Origin: Thalassobacillus sp043497085
Lineage (GTDB): Bacteria > Bacillota > Bacilli > Bacillales > Halobacillaceae
Assembly: GCA_043497085.1 (NCBI GenBank)
Contig: JBIEKI010000001.1
Length of the DNA: 64,000 nt
Strand: one strand, 5' to 3'
Of the stretch, positions 49,836-59,198 are shown piece by piece. The notes beneath the pieces are model-generated. The model saw nothing but the letters and a program-made list of their open reading frames with translations, ran no database searches and was not told the origin of the DNA. A program made the position numbers and the translations under genes. Each line of letters begins with the position of its first letter. Within the stretch, counting starts at the first letter, position 1.

Positions 49836-51212
49836 TTAAAGCGGGCGGTCATCGAAGTCATATTCTACTGGTTCTGGAGCAACGTTGGCATTCTCTAACG
49901 CTGGAGTATCCGGTCTCGCAATCTGGTAAACCGCGGCACCTACGATTTCTCCAACATCCTGCAGTTTTTCTTTGCTGATTTTATCGATCGTATCCTCTGG
50001 CCCGTGGTACCAAGGTTCAAGGGGAGCGTGGATGAACAAAGCCGCCGGAATTCCCCGCTCATAGAATGGAACGTGGTCACTGCGGCCAAGCTGTCCGTAT
50101 GGAACAGTTTCAGAGACGCGGGCACCGGCTGCAGCACCATAGTCGGTCACCAGATTCTTTTCTCCGTCTGGAGTGAACATGATCAATTCTCCAGCATCAC
50201 GGCTTCCAACCATGTCGAGCTGGAAGTGGCCAACGATATTTTGTACTTCTTCATCACTTAGAGAGTAAGCATAGTTATAGGAACCGACCAACCCTTTTTC
50301 TTCGGCTCCATACGTAGCAAATCGAAGCTCGGTATCCGTAGGGGTGTTTGCCATGACTCTGGCTAACTCTAAAACTGCAGCCACACCGGAAGCATCGTCG
50401 TTAGCTCCAGGACCAACACTTACCGAATCGTGGTGGGCCCCGACCATGACAATTTGTCCGTTGTCTTTATTAGGGTGTGGCTTCTTTTTAGCAATGACAT
50501 TATGACTTGTCCCTTTAATATAGCTGGCACCCTCGACGGAAACGGTTGCTGTTACTTCTTCCGTGGCTAGACGATCGACTAATTCCAGCCCAGCTTCACG
50601 AGTAATAGCAACTGCCGGGATGTCTTGTCCTTCATAAATCCCGCCGAATTGGTTGCCCGTGGTTCCTTCCCGGTTGAACATGATGACACCTACGGCACCT
50701 TTGTCCAGGACATTTTGAATTTTGTCATAAAAGGAAATTTCACCTCGCTCAATCAAAGCGATTTTTCCTGCTACTTCATCATCAACTTCACCTTCAGAAG
50801 CGAGTCCGACATAGGCAAGTGGCGCTTCGACTTCAGCATTGACCGAACCTGTGAACGTATGGACATCCCCGGCAAACTCGTTCCCATTTAGGACGATAGA
50901 TGGAGTCCCGCGTTCGAACCCTTTATTGAATTCAAATGGCTGGATTTCTGTTTCATAACCAAAACTCTCAAACTGCTCTTTGATGTATTGGACTCCTTGC
51001 CATTCACCATCTGTGCCAGCTTCACGCGGCTGCTGTGATAATACTTCGATGTGCTGATACATGTTTTCTGAATCGATTTTCTTGACTACCTTGTTATCGA
51101 AGGCATGATCCGATTGTTCATTTGAAGCGTGGTTTCCTGCTTCTGCCGGTAAAATCCCCGAGCTTAAAGCCAGTCCAGCTGCTAGGATAGCGGTTAAAGT
51201 TTTACGGTACAT
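49836..51212 (-). CDS. Secreted M28 family aminopeptidase with PA domain (YwaD-like)
   Basis: A 458-residue exported enzyme. A signal peptide (KTLTAILAAGLALSSGILPAEA) precedes a PA-domain insert (about 120-235) and the M28 catalytic domain. The zinc ligands lie in GAHHDSVSVGPGANDDASG, TYGAEEKGLVGS, LDMVGS and the C-terminal WYHGPEDTID. It releases N-terminal amino acids from peptides outside the cell. ATG at 51212 follows AGGGAGGA. Its tail (PEPVEYDFDDRPL) is acidic and unlike the family; see the adjacent remnant. Confidence 0.92.
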   Translation of the reverse strand: MYRKTLTAILAAGLALSSGILPAEAGNHASNEQSDHAFDNKVVKKIDSENMYQHIEVLSQQPREAGTDGEWQGVQYIKEQFESFGYETEIQPFEFNKGFERGTPSIVLNGNEFAGDVHTFTGSVNAEVEAPLAYVGLASEGEVDDEVAGKIALIERGEISFYDKIQNVLDKGAVGVIMFNREGTTGNQFGGIYEGQDIPAVAITREAGLELVDRLATEEVTATVSVEGASYIKGTSHNVIAKKKPHPNKDNGQIVMVGAHHDSVSVGPGANDDASGVAAVLELARVMANTPTDTELRFATYGAEEKGLVGSYNYAYSLSDEEVQNIVGHFQLDMVGSRDAGELIMFTPDGEKNLVTDYGAAAGARVSETVPYGQLGRSDHVPFYERGIPAALFIHAPLEPWYHGPEDTIDKISKEKLQDVGEIVGAAVYQIARPDTPALENANVAPEPVEYDFDDRPL

Positions 51213-51424
51213 AAATATCCTCCCTTGTTCTGATAGTTTACTAGACAAGGTCATTATCCTATTTTTTTAATTGTAAGTAAATTTCTTATATTCCATAAAA
51301 TGGAATAAACTTAACTGATCTGTTACTTTTATCCTGAAAAACTTGTCGATTAATTAAGAAGAGTGTAGAAGCTGATCGAAAAATTAAAGCTTAGTTCCTA
51401 GTGGGGGATAAATGTCACGGAACA

Positions 51425-51450
51425 ATAAAAAAAGCTGCATTTCTGCAGCT
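51425..51450 (-). terminator. Terminator of the lipocalin-like gene
   Basis: AGCTGCA and TGCAGCT pair around a 4-nt loop and are followed on the minus strand by T7. Confidence 0.88.
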
Positions 51451-51458
51451 ATCCAGAA

Positions 51459-52541
51459 TCAAGAAGAAAAAGCATATCCAACGAGTTCCATAAACCCTTC
51501 TCCGGTTAAATGATTAACAGTTCCATTGGAACGGTGCTCTTTACCTGTGAGGGATACAGCACCTTCCCATATCCCTTGCAGCGGGCCGATAATCAGCATT
51601 TCCTGATTAGAAAAGAATGGAGTGGTTTGGATCTCGATATTGAACTCCGGAATACTGATCTCCCAGGCAATTGGGTAACGGGTGTTTGTTTTCACGCTTT
51701 TCCAGTGCTCAATGGGGTGGAAGGAGACATTTCTTGTAAACCTTACTGTACCGTCTTTTTCGATTACATTAGCCATTTGGGAAGACGTCTCACCATCATT
51801 GCTCCGCATTTCATTCAATAGCAGTTCACGTCCATCATCCAGCCGCAGCCCGAACCAGTTCCATCCGGTTCCTTTCAACAGGCTGTAATCTTTTCCCCAC
51901 TGATGATCAAACCATCCTTCACCACTCACCGATTCTATCCCTTTATGGGTGTGCAATTTACCTGATACTTTATTTCGTGTGAAAGAATAATAGTACAAGT
52001 CATCCGGTTTTCCATCCGTCCCGATAAGTGCATGAGGTTTTTTCGGTTCGAAGTGAAGGTTTGCAGTGATGCCGTCTTCAGATAAAAGCAGGTGAAAGTC
52101 CTCCTTTTCTTTTTCAAAAGTCATGCTATTTTTTCCATACATAAGCCGCAGCGGGTTTTGTTTGATAACAGACTTGCGAAGCAGTCCATGGGGACGGGGA
52201 ATCCTGCCGGCGAACATGCTTTTATAAAGACGCCACATAGTTGTATCGAAAGGGTGGAGGAGCAAATAAAAAGGGAGATAAAGGAACATCATATTCCGTT
52301 TCAATTTGTTATCGATTCGTGATTGATTTTTCTGCTTTTTATTATCCAGATCGATTAAGGTATAAATGAGGTAATGACCTTTGCTGCATGCTGACTCTCC
52401 GACTTGAAAAAAAGAAGTCATCAAAGCATATCTGCTGCCGCGGCTGCTATTCAAAAAAGTGAACGCATACCACCATTCAATGTTAGAGGAAGCGTGGGGG
52501 CCGGCATCTTCCGGGAGCCTGATTTCTGGTTGTTCTTCCAT
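51459..52541 (-). CDS. CrtC/AttH-type lipocalin-like protein
   Basis: A 360-residue protein of the hydroxyneurosporene-synthase (CrtC)/AttH fold. Hallmarks are SSNIEWWYAFTFL near the N-terminus and GEGWFDHQWGKDY with WNWFGLRLDDGREL in the middle. CrtC hydrates carotenoids, but many relatives are of unknown function. No carotenoid genes are nearby and no signal peptide is seen. ATG at 52541 is 8 nt after AAAGGTG. Confidence 0.8.
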   Translation of the reverse strand: MEEQPEIRLPEDAGPHASSNIEWWYAFTFLNSSRGSRYALMTSFFQVGESACSKGHYLIYTLIDLDNKKQKNQSRIDNKLKRNMMFLYLPFYLLLHPFDTTMWRLYKSMFAGRIPRPHGLLRKSVIKQNPLRLMYGKNSMTFEKEKEDFHLLLSEDGITANLHFEPKKPHALIGTDGKPDDLYYYSFTRNKVSGKLHTHKGIESVSGEGWFDHQWGKDYSLLKGTGWNWFGLRLDDGRELLLNEMRSNDGETSSQMANVIEKDGTVRFTRNVSFHPIEHWKSVKTNTRYPIAWEISIPEFNIEIQTTPFFSNQEMLIIGPLQGIWEGAVSLTGKEHRSNGTVNHLTGEGFMELVGYAFSS

Positions 52542-52599
52542 ATCGTACACACCTTTTGTTTTTAGTAAGGTATGCAGAGCCCACGTTTTTGGAACAAAT

Positions 52600-52629
52600 G
52601 AAAAAGCTCCCGGAATTAACCGGAAGCTT
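52600..52629 (-). terminator. Terminator of the M14 peptidase gene
   Basis: On the minus strand AAGCTTCCGG pairs with CCGGGAGCTT with one mismatch, followed by T-rich sequence. Confidence 0.75.
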
Positions 52630-52634
52630 CTCGT

Positions 52635-53747
52635 TTAATAACCACTAGTTTCATAATCTGTTAAATAGCCTGCGCTCGGGTAAGCCGGGATATCATTCCA
52701 CCGGTCTGGATCGACATCATAGATTTCATCGGTGGCAATGCCGTAGAGAAGTGATTTCAGTGCCTGGTAGTTCTGCTTTGTTAAATAGCCATTAGATTTC
52801 TGACCGAGATTTCCTTCTCTTGTATTGCCTTTTGTTTCAAAAAATATGGCTGGGTTGCTATGTCCGTCGTCATTAAGGTTATTATAGTTCGTACCCAACA
52901 TCATAGCGGAAACAACCCCGCCTCTGATGTCGATGAAATACTTTTCATCTCCACCGCCGACCTGATATTGGTCGATGTGCGTATAACCATAATCTATCAT
53001 CGAATCGTACACATATGCCTGCATCTGTTTCGTGATGGTATTATACAAACCGTCCTTGATGCCAGGAAGTGTCGGACCGTCCGGAGCAAGGGAAATCCCC
53101 AGTGAGAAGGAAGTGGATTCGTTTGTTCCATATACTGTCTTGAATCCCTGGTGATGCAAGTCCACTGCAAAGTCAGGTTTTAAATCTGTCCAGTATTCAT
53201 ATACTACCCTTGATTCTTTCGCTTCGAATTTATCTACTGCCCAGTCCCGGTTCAAATCAAGGTATCTATCTTCTTCTGTTAGATAGGTTTGCCGTTTATT
53301 CATGATCGAACCATCCGGATTATACATCGGAATGACATAAATAGTGGCTTCATCGAGAATCGTTTCGATATCATAAGAGCCGTTGCTTGCGAACGTTTTT
53401 AACAGTTGTAAAGCTGCTTCCGTCGTAAGCTTTTCATCTCCGTGTATTTGAGCTTGCACCCAGATCTTCTTCTCGCCATTACCGGCTTTAGCAACGTAAA
53501 TACTGTTGCCACTTTCTGATGTGCCGTAATCATCCAGTGTAAAGACTTCTACTTTTCCTTTACTGGTCGCTTCAATGGTTTCGAGCTTTTTAATCATTTC
53601 TTCGTATGTAATGATACTGTTGATGTTCGTTTTCCCTTCCGTAGATGGTCCTCCGGGAACTGTGTCAGATTTGGCATAGACATTCGGATGAACAGTGAAA
53701 GCAAGTAACATTCCAAACATGGCCAACAGGCCGATGAGTTTTTTCAA
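52635..53747 (-). CDS. Secreted M14 family zinc carboxypeptidase
   Basis: A 370-residue exported peptidase. A signal peptide (KKLIGLLAMFGMLLAFTVHPNVYA) is followed by the M14 domain: zinc ligands in QIHGDEKLT (HxxE) and AVDLHHQG (His), the arginine-containing DLNRDW, and the catalytic Glu in IFFETKGN. It probably removes C-terminal residues or acts on peptidoglycan peptides. Monocistronic. Confidence 0.9.
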   Translation of the reverse strand: MKKLIGLLAMFGMLLAFTVHPNVYAKSDTVPGGPSTEGKTNINSIITYEEMIKKLETIEATSKGKVEVFTLDDYGTSESGNSIYVAKAGNGEKKIWVQAQIHGDEKLTTEAALQLLKTFASNGSYDIETILDEATIYVIPMYNPDGSIMNKRQTYLTEEDRYLDLNRDWAVDKFEAKESRVVYEYWTDLKPDFAVDLHHQGFKTVYGTNESTSFSLGISLAPDGPTLPGIKDGLYNTITKQMQAYVYDSMIDYGYTHIDQYQVGGGDEKYFIDIRGGVVSAMMLGTNYNNLNDDGHSNPAIFFETKGNTREGNLGQKSNGYLTKQNYQALKSLLYGIATDEIYDVDPDRWNDIPAYPSAGYLTDYETSGY

Positions 53748-54101
53748 AAGAATCCCTCCATCATGTAAATTAGTAAAATTATAGCAGAATACTGACGCAA
53801 TTAAGTTGTATTATCTGATTTTTCAAAAAAACACAACCATGTGAGGGAATCTTTTCACCTATCTATTTCAGTCAAAAGCCCTAATAAAATATGAGCTGCC
53901 TTCTAATATAAAAGGCAGCTTTGAATAGTAATGAGAATTTAACCGTGTTTTTGCTCTAATCCTTTTATAACTTGATACGAATTTACAATGATACTACAAT
54001 TTTTTTGAGAGTTTACATATTTTTTACCATTTATCAGATTATGTTTGTAATAGGTATGTACAGGAAAAAATTACATAAAGCAAAGAGCGAGGAGGTCGAT
54101 G
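53748..54101. other. 354-bp gene-free stretch with one stem-loop
   Basis: No coding frame is convincing here. A hairpin, AGCTGCCTT (53894-53902) with AAGGCAGCT (53912-53920), lies in the middle; its tails are only weakly T-rich, so it may be a relic terminator. The right end carries the leader of the YndM-like gene with the GAGGAGGT ribosome site. Confidence 0.6.
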
Positions 54102-54479
54102 ATGGAACATTTAAAGGCGATAGGAATTAAAAGCTTAATGACCTTTACTGCGGTATTTCTTATATTAGGTATTGGCTTTCAAATGACCTGGAGTGAGGTC
54201 ATTATTTTGACGGTTGCGATTGGTGTGTTGTCCTACCCGTTAGGGGACCTGAAAGTATTTCCTAAAGCCGGGAATAAAATTGCCACGATCGTTGACTTCG
54301 CTATTGTTTTCCTAATCGTTTGGCTGCTTGGGATTGTATTAGTAAACAACTCGGCTTCCCTGATAATTGCTGGTGCAATAGTGGCTGCTGCGATGGCAGT
54401 CGGGGAATATTTCTTTCATAAATATATGGCAAGGATTGTCCTGCATCGTAAATATCCGTTTGAAAACCACAAATACTAG
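54102..54479 (+). CDS. YndM family (DUF2512) membrane protein
   Basis: A 125-residue protein with four helices, recognised as DUF2512 from MTFTAVFLILGIGF, SYPLGDLKVFPKAGN and GEYFFHKYMARIVL. Function unknown; common in Bacillaceae. Either ATG at 54099 or 54102 could initiate; the second is better spaced from AGGAGGT. Confidence 0.85.
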   Translation: MEHLKAIGIKSLMTFTAVFLILGIGFQMTWSEVIILTVAIGVLSYPLGDLKVFPKAGNKIATIVDFAIVFLIVWLLGIVLVNNSASLIIAGAIVAAAMAVGEYFFHKYMARIVLHRKYPFENHKY

Positions 54480-54651
54480 TTCGTAATAAATAGCGGGGCT
54501 GGTTGGCCGGGAGTAAGCTTCGAGAGGAAGACTTGCTAACAAATGTTCCACACCTGTAATCCTGATCGCCCCTATCCAAATAGGTTTACAACTCGTGGTA
54601 ATCGGCAAAGATAAAAACAATCAGCAGCATATTTCCATGGAGGTGAGCGGA

Positions 54652-54837
54652 TTGGCTGAAGAAGAACGTTTTCAAACTGGTGATAAGGCGGCTGAAACAG
54701 GACAATACAGATTTGACAGTCTTGTTGAAGGTTTTTCACAGGAGCAAGAGAATAAAGTAATACGAGTAGCACAGGATGAAGAATTCCCGGCGGCACCAGA
54801 AAGTGGAAAGCCTGCCTATTGGGTTAAAATTAAATAA
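54652..54837 (+). CDS. YjzC-like small protein
   Basis: A 61-residue acidic protein. The order FQTGDKAAETGQYRFDSL and a C-terminal FPAAPESGKPAYW resemble the YjzC family of Bacillus (Phe-x-Thr-Gly near the start, Phe-Pro then Trp at the end). Start is TTG at 54652, 5 nt after GGAGGTGA; a longer in-frame start at 54595 has no ribosome site. Function unknown. Confidence 0.65.
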   Translation: MAEEERFQTGDKAAETGQYRFDSLVEGFSQEQENKVIRVAQDEEFPAAPESGKPAYWVKIK

Positions 54838-54847
54838 TCTATTTCCT

Positions 54848-54880
54848 CTCAAGAGTAATTAATTGCTCTTGAGTTTTTTT
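54848..54880 (+). terminator. Terminator of the YjzC-like gene
   Basis: CTCAAGAG and CTCTTGAG pair around a 10-nt loop, followed by T7. Confidence 0.92.
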
Positions 54881-54953
54881 ACGTTTGAGACTTATATTCA
54901 GCCGGGGTTATAATTAAGAAAGGTGTGTATATCTAAAGAAAGTGGTGGACAAG

Positions 54954-55556
54954 TTGATTGTAGTCATAGATAACTACGATTCATTTACATATAATCTGGT
55001 GCAATATTTTCGTCAGTTGGACAAACAAGTGCGCGTCTACCAGAATCATGAAATTTCTCCTCAGGAAATTGCCCAGCTCCAACCGGATTTGATTGTACTT
55101 TCCCCTGGACCTGGAAATCCCGATGACGCGCAGACAAGCAGAGAACTGTTGGAAGAGTTTTATACCAGGATTCCGGTTTTAGGGGTTTGTTTAGGACATC
55201 AGGCTATCGTTAAGTTTTTTGGCGGAGAAGTCATTAAGGGGGAAAAGCCGATGCATGGGAAAGTAAGCTATATCACTCATGATCAGCTGGGGGCGTTCAG
55301 GGGTATACCGTCCCCCACCTTGGTGACGCGCTATCATTCTTTGACAGCGAAGCGGAGCAGTATGCCAGAAAGCCTGGATATAACTGCCGAAACAAAGGAT
55401 GGAGTTATCATGGGTGTCAGGCACAAGGAATATCCAGTCGAAGGGCTGCAATTCCATCCAGAATCTATTCTTTCCGATGCTGGATTCCACATGCTTGAAA
55501 ATGTATACCGTAACGCAAAGCGTTGGGGAATGAGATCGTTACGGGAAGAGGTGTAA
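54954..55556 (+). CDS. pabA: Aminodeoxychorismate/anthranilate synthase glutamine amidotransferase subunit
   Basis: A 200-residue class I glutamine amidotransferase. IDNYDSFTYNLVQYFRQL starts the family, GVCLGHQAI contains the nucleophilic Cys, and LQFHPESIL holds the His-Glu pair. It passes ammonia to the PabB-like subunit encoded 2 bp downstream. I prefer TTG at 54954, 5 nt after GGTGG; a GTG at 54942 is possible. In Bacillaceae this subunit often also serves anthranilate synthase. Confidence 0.9.
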   Translation: MIVVIDNYDSFTYNLVQYFRQLDKQVRVYQNHEISPQEIAQLQPDLIVLSPGPGNPDDAQTSRELLEEFYTRIPVLGVCLGHQAIVKFFGGEVIKGEKPMHGKVSYITHDQLGAFRGIPSPTLVTRYHSLTAKRSSMPESLDITAETKDGVIMGVRHKEYPVEGLQFHPESILSDAGFHMLENVYRNAKRWGMRSLREEV

Positions 55557-55558
55557 TC

Positions 55559-57298
55559 ATGGAAACGTTCTTACAGTTCGACTTCATCGAAACAGATAAT
55601 GAGCAGCCGATCTGTTTTACGGAACCAATCAAAGTTATTGAGGTTTTCTGTATACAAGAAGTACCAGCAGCTTTTCATGAAATAGAAGCGGCAATCCAGG
55701 AAGGGTATTATGCAGCAGGGTTTGTTTCTTATGAAGCTGCCCCTGGGTTCGATTCTGCCATGCATGTCCATCAGACAAATGATGATTTTCCACTCGTCTG
55801 GTTTGGAATTTTTGAGAATCCTGTCGATGCAAATTCCCGGACTGAGTCCCTGCCTGACTATCGAATTTCCGATTGGAAACTGGATACGGATAAGGAAGAA
55901 TATCACCAGGGAATCTCCACTATCAAACAAGCGATAGAAGAAGGATATACCTATCAAGTCAATTATACAGCCAGGCTGACTGCGCAATTTCAAGGAAATG
56001 ATTATGCTTTTTATCAGCAGCTGAAGGAAAATCAGCAGTCTGCTTATGCTGCCTATTTGAATATAGGCAAATATCGTGTTTTATCTGCATCACCAGAACT
56101 CTTTTTTCAGGTCAGCAAGGGCAGCATAAAGACCAAGCCAATGAAAGGTACAGGAACAAGAGGAAGAAGTATGAGAGAAGACGAGCAGCTTAAACAGAAG
56201 CTCTATACTTCTGAAAAAGACAGGGCAGAGAATCTCATGATTGTCGATTTGCTACGCAACGATATCGGCCGGATTGCCAGGCCGGGAACGGTAAAGGTGC
56301 CAAAGTTGTTTGAAGTAGAATCTTATCCGACGGTACATCAGATGACTTCTACGATTGAAGCAGAATTAGACTCTGCTGCAACGATTTATGATTGGTTCCA
56401 GGCCTTATTTCCTTGTGGTTCGATTACAGGTGCTCCTAAAATAAGTACGATGAATTATATCTCCAAACTCGAAAGATCCCCCCGGCATATCTACTGCGGA
56501 GCTATCGGCTTAATTACTCCTGACAGGGAAGCGATATTCAATGTCCCGATCAGGACAGTTTTGGTTGATAAGGAAGCAGAAACAGCCACTTACGGAGCAG
56601 GTGGTGGTATTACATGGGACTCTACAGTAGAAGGGGAGTACGAAGAATTGATGGCGAAAGCCGGTCTGCTGAAGGAAAAAAGGACACCGTTTCATTTATT
56701 AGAATCACTCAAACTACAAGACGGTCACTTTCCTTTATCTCAGAGACATATCGACCGTCTGCTATCCTCAGCCCGTTATTTTGGTTATACCATAGATGAT
56801 GGTCAAGTTAATCAAGTGTTGAAAAACGTTGCCAGTGAGCATACGCAGGGAGCATTTAAAGTTCGGCTGCTTGTAAACAGAAATGGTGATGTGAGTGTGG
56901 GGACGACAGCAATCAGTCAGCTCGAATCGGTCACTTGTTCTTTAGCAAAAACTCCAGTCGATAAGAAAAATCCTTTTTTATATCACAAAACAACTCACCG
57001 CGAAGTTTATGATGAACATAGCCGTTCTGCTCCAGCAGATGCTTTTTCCGTGCTGCTTTGGAATGAAGAAGAAGAACTGACGGAATTTACGATCGGAAAT
57101 CTTGTGATAGAGAAGCAAGGAAAATATTACACTCCCCCGATCAAATGCGGACTTCTTGCTGGAACCTTCCGTCAAGAACTGTTAGAACAGCTCGTTATAA
57201 CGGAGCGGGTGATCCATAAGAGGGATCTTAATGAAGCAGATTCGATTTGGATGATAAACGGAGTAAGAGGCTGGCTCCCTGTACAGATGATCACGTAA
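55559..57298 (+). CDS. pabB: Fused aminodeoxychorismate synthase component I and aminodeoxychorismate lyase
   Basis: A 579-residue fusion. Residues about 1-365 are the chorismate-utilising PabB part (SPELFFQVSKG, IKTKPMKGTGTRGR, NLMIVDLLRNDIGR, FPCGSITGAPK). Residues about 375-579 are a class IV aminotransferase-like PabC part with the PLP lysine K477 in YHKTTHREVYD. Together with PabA they turn chorismate into p-aminobenzoate for folate. In B. subtilis pabB and pabC are separate genes; fusions are known elsewhere. ATG at 55559 follows AAGAGGTG. Confidence 0.92.
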   Translation: METFLQFDFIETDNEQPICFTEPIKVIEVFCIQEVPAAFHEIEAAIQEGYYAAGFVSYEAAPGFDSAMHVHQTNDDFPLVWFGIFENPVDANSRTESLPDYRISDWKLDTDKEEYHQGISTIKQAIEEGYTYQVNYTARLTAQFQGNDYAFYQQLKENQQSAYAAYLNIGKYRVLSASPELFFQVSKGSIKTKPMKGTGTRGRSMREDEQLKQKLYTSEKDRAENLMIVDLLRNDIGRIARPGTVKVPKLFEVESYPTVHQMTSTIEAELDSAATIYDWFQALFPCGSITGAPKISTMNYISKLERSPRHIYCGAIGLITPDREAIFNVPIRTVLVDKEAETATYGAGGGITWDSTVEGEYEELMAKAGLLKEKRTPFHLLESLKLQDGHFPLSQRHIDRLLSSARYFGYTIDDGQVNQVLKNVASEHTQGAFKVRLLVNRNGDVSVGTTAISQLESVTCSLAKTPVDKKNPFLYHKTTHREVYDEHSRSAPADAFSVLLWNEEEELTEFTIGNLVIEKQGKYYTPPIKCGLLAGTFRQELLEQLVITERVIHKRDLNEADSIWMINGVRGWLPVQMIT

Positions 57299-57307
57299 AA
57301 TAATGAA

Positions 57308-57337
57308 AAGACACGACATTGATCGTGTCTTTTTTTG
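57308..57337 (+). terminator. Terminator of the pab operon
   Basis: AAGACACGA pairs with TCGTGTCTT, followed by T7. Confidence 0.92.
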
Positions 57338-57436
57338 TTTTGTTTAATGTATGTATAATATATGTTTAATTTTTGTTTATATATGCGAGGGAGAGGGTAA
57401 AAAGTCCATATCAATATTAAATAGAGGGTGAACGTC

Positions 57437-58948
57437 ATGGTGAAAAATCTGGATTTCAGGGAGATATTGAAGCCAAAATTGATATTAGGACCTGGTGTGC
57501 AGGTGGTGAAAGGGGTCGCCTATGACTCTAGAGAAATAAAGGAAGGGTATCTTTTCGTTTGTATAGAAGGTGAAAATACAGACGGCCACCGATATATCCG
57601 CGCTGCTATCGATGCAGGAGCAGTAGGCATAATCGGGTCAAACAGCGATCAATTGTTACAATACGCAGGAGATCACCCTTCCCTCACTTTTGTAAAAGTG
57701 AACGACGGAAAAGCCGCTCTTTCGCAATTATCAGCCTCTTTTTACAATCATCCTACCGAAAATTTATCAATGGTCGGTGTAACAGGAACAAATGGTAAAA
57801 CTACCGTCACCTCTTATATACGTTCGATTTTGAATGCGCTTGCTATCCCTGCCGGTTCTTTAGGCACAGCAGGAATTTGGGATGAAAAAAAGAAAACGAA
57901 GTTCAAGCAATCTGTTCCCACTACTCCAGAAGCGCCCGACCTTCATCGTGTACTACGCCATTTTGTGTCCAGAGGGCTAAAGGCCGTAGCGATGGAAGCC
58001 ACATCAATCGCTTTAGAGCAAAAGCGTTTGTTAGATATCTCCTATGATGTAGCTGTCCATACTAACTTGACGCCGGAACACCTGGAGTTCCACGGTACGA
58101 TGGCACGCTACAAAGAAGCTAAGCTCAAATTGTTTAGACAGAGTAAAAAGGCAGTAGTTAACAGGGATGATGCCGGGATGGCAGATGATATCATCCAACA
58201 GTTTACAGGCCCATTATTGACTTATGGGATTGATAACCGTAAAGCTGATATCAGTGCTGATCACATAAAAATTACAACGGAAGGGTCCGTATTTACACTG
58301 CGTGCATGGAATGATTCTTTTTTTGTACAAGCTCCCGTTTATGGGAAATATAATGTTTCAAATCTTTTGGCAGCAATCGGAGGATGCCTTCAGATGGGTA
58401 TTTCAATTGAAAAAGTTCTCGAAGGGTTGCGCTGTCTGGAAGGACCCGAAGGCCGCTTCCAACAGTATTACGCCTCTAAGCTCCCTTATCAGATTATCAT
58501 GGATTATGCCCATACTCCTGATGCGTTAGAAAAGGTGTTAGAGGTCGCATCAAAATTATCTCGCAGAAGGCTGATTGTGATGATAACGGGAGTAGGACTT
58601 CGTGACCCTAATAAAAGACCTTTGATGGCCAAGGTTGCAGAACGGTATGCGGATGAGGTGGTCGTCACGGTTGATCATCCTGGCTTTTTCGATCGACGGG
58701 AAATTTTAAATGATGTACTGGAGGGGTTCACCAAAAACGCTGTTGTTAACACCCATGCACTTCTCCACCGGGAAGAAGCTATACATTATGCTCTCGATAT
58801 AGCTCACTCAGGGGATTTGGTATTGTTAACGGGAATCGGTTTTGGGGGCTACCAGGTCATCAAAGGTGAGAATGTCCCTTATTCAGAAACAGCAGTAATT
58901 GAACAATATCTATCGAAAGAAAAATCTCATACCAATTGTAATGAATGA
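57437..58948 (+). CDS. Divergent MurE-like Mur ligase
   Basis: A 503-residue Mur ligase. The N-terminal MurE domain has AYDSREIKEGYLFVCIEG, the central ATPase VGVTGTNGKTTVTSYI with TTPEAPDLHRVL and TNLTPEHLEFHG, and the C-terminal domain IMDYAHTPDALEKVLEVA. Two catalytic-domain signatures are altered: the usual GCGGDRD(R/K)GKRP reads GVGLRDPNKRP, and the DNPR motif that selects meso-diaminopimelate reads DHPG. It stands alone, away from any division/wall cluster, so it is probably a paralogue with another amino acid substrate. Start ATG at 57437 follows AGAGGGTG. Confidence 0.85.
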   Translation: MVKNLDFREILKPKLILGPGVQVVKGVAYDSREIKEGYLFVCIEGENTDGHRYIRAAIDAGAVGIIGSNSDQLLQYAGDHPSLTFVKVNDGKAALSQLSASFYNHPTENLSMVGVTGTNGKTTVTSYIRSILNALAIPAGSLGTAGIWDEKKKTKFKQSVPTTPEAPDLHRVLRHFVSRGLKAVAMEATSIALEQKRLLDISYDVAVHTNLTPEHLEFHGTMARYKEAKLKLFRQSKKAVVNRDDAGMADDIIQQFTGPLLTYGIDNRKADISADHIKITTEGSVFTLRAWNDSFFVQAPVYGKYNVSNLLAAIGGCLQMGISIEKVLEGLRCLEGPEGRFQQYYASKLPYQIIMDYAHTPDALEKVLEVASKLSRRRLIVMITGVGLRDPNKRPLMAKVAERYADEVVVTVDHPGFFDRREILNDVLEGFTKNAVVNTHALLHREEAIHYALDIAHSGDLVLLTGIGFGGYQVIKGENVPYSETAVIEQYLSKEKSHTNCNE

Positions 58949-58958
58949 GTCCATGTTG

Positions 58959-58988
58959 AAATCTGCCTTATAGTAAGGTGGATTTTTT
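58959..58988 (+). terminator. Terminator of the MurE-like gene
   Basis: AATCTGCCTTA pairs with TAAGGTGGATT (one G-U pair), followed by T6. Confidence 0.85.
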
Positions 58989-59111
58989 ATTTTCAGCAAA
59001 AATGACAAACGAGTTGGACACGCGATGCAAAATAATTTTCTCTCTTAAAGGAATTTTTTCAGGGAGGAGCTAATTATATATAATAATTGGACATCCTTAA
59101 ACTTTCCTTAT

Positions 59112-59146
59112 CTGGTCTATACGTCTATATAAGCGGGTGTTATAAT
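59112..59146 (+). promoter_or_regulatory. Possible operator and -10 box of the GlcNAc PTS gene
   Basis: CTGGTCTATACGTCTA (59112-59127) resembles dre-type NagR/DasR sites (TGGTCTAGACCA) but with an imperfect right half. A TATAAT at 59141-59146 is the likely -10 box; the -35 is poor. Regulation by a NagR-type repressor is inferred. Confidence 0.35.
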
Positions 59147-59198
59147 CTAATTAAGCGGTTTCAATTTTTTTACTACATAAAAAGGGAGGAAAAAAGAT

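Noticed and set aside
53894..53920. Riboswitch or small RNA in the gap before the YndM-like gene
   Set aside because: Only a simple stem-loop is present, with no conserved riboswitch motifs.
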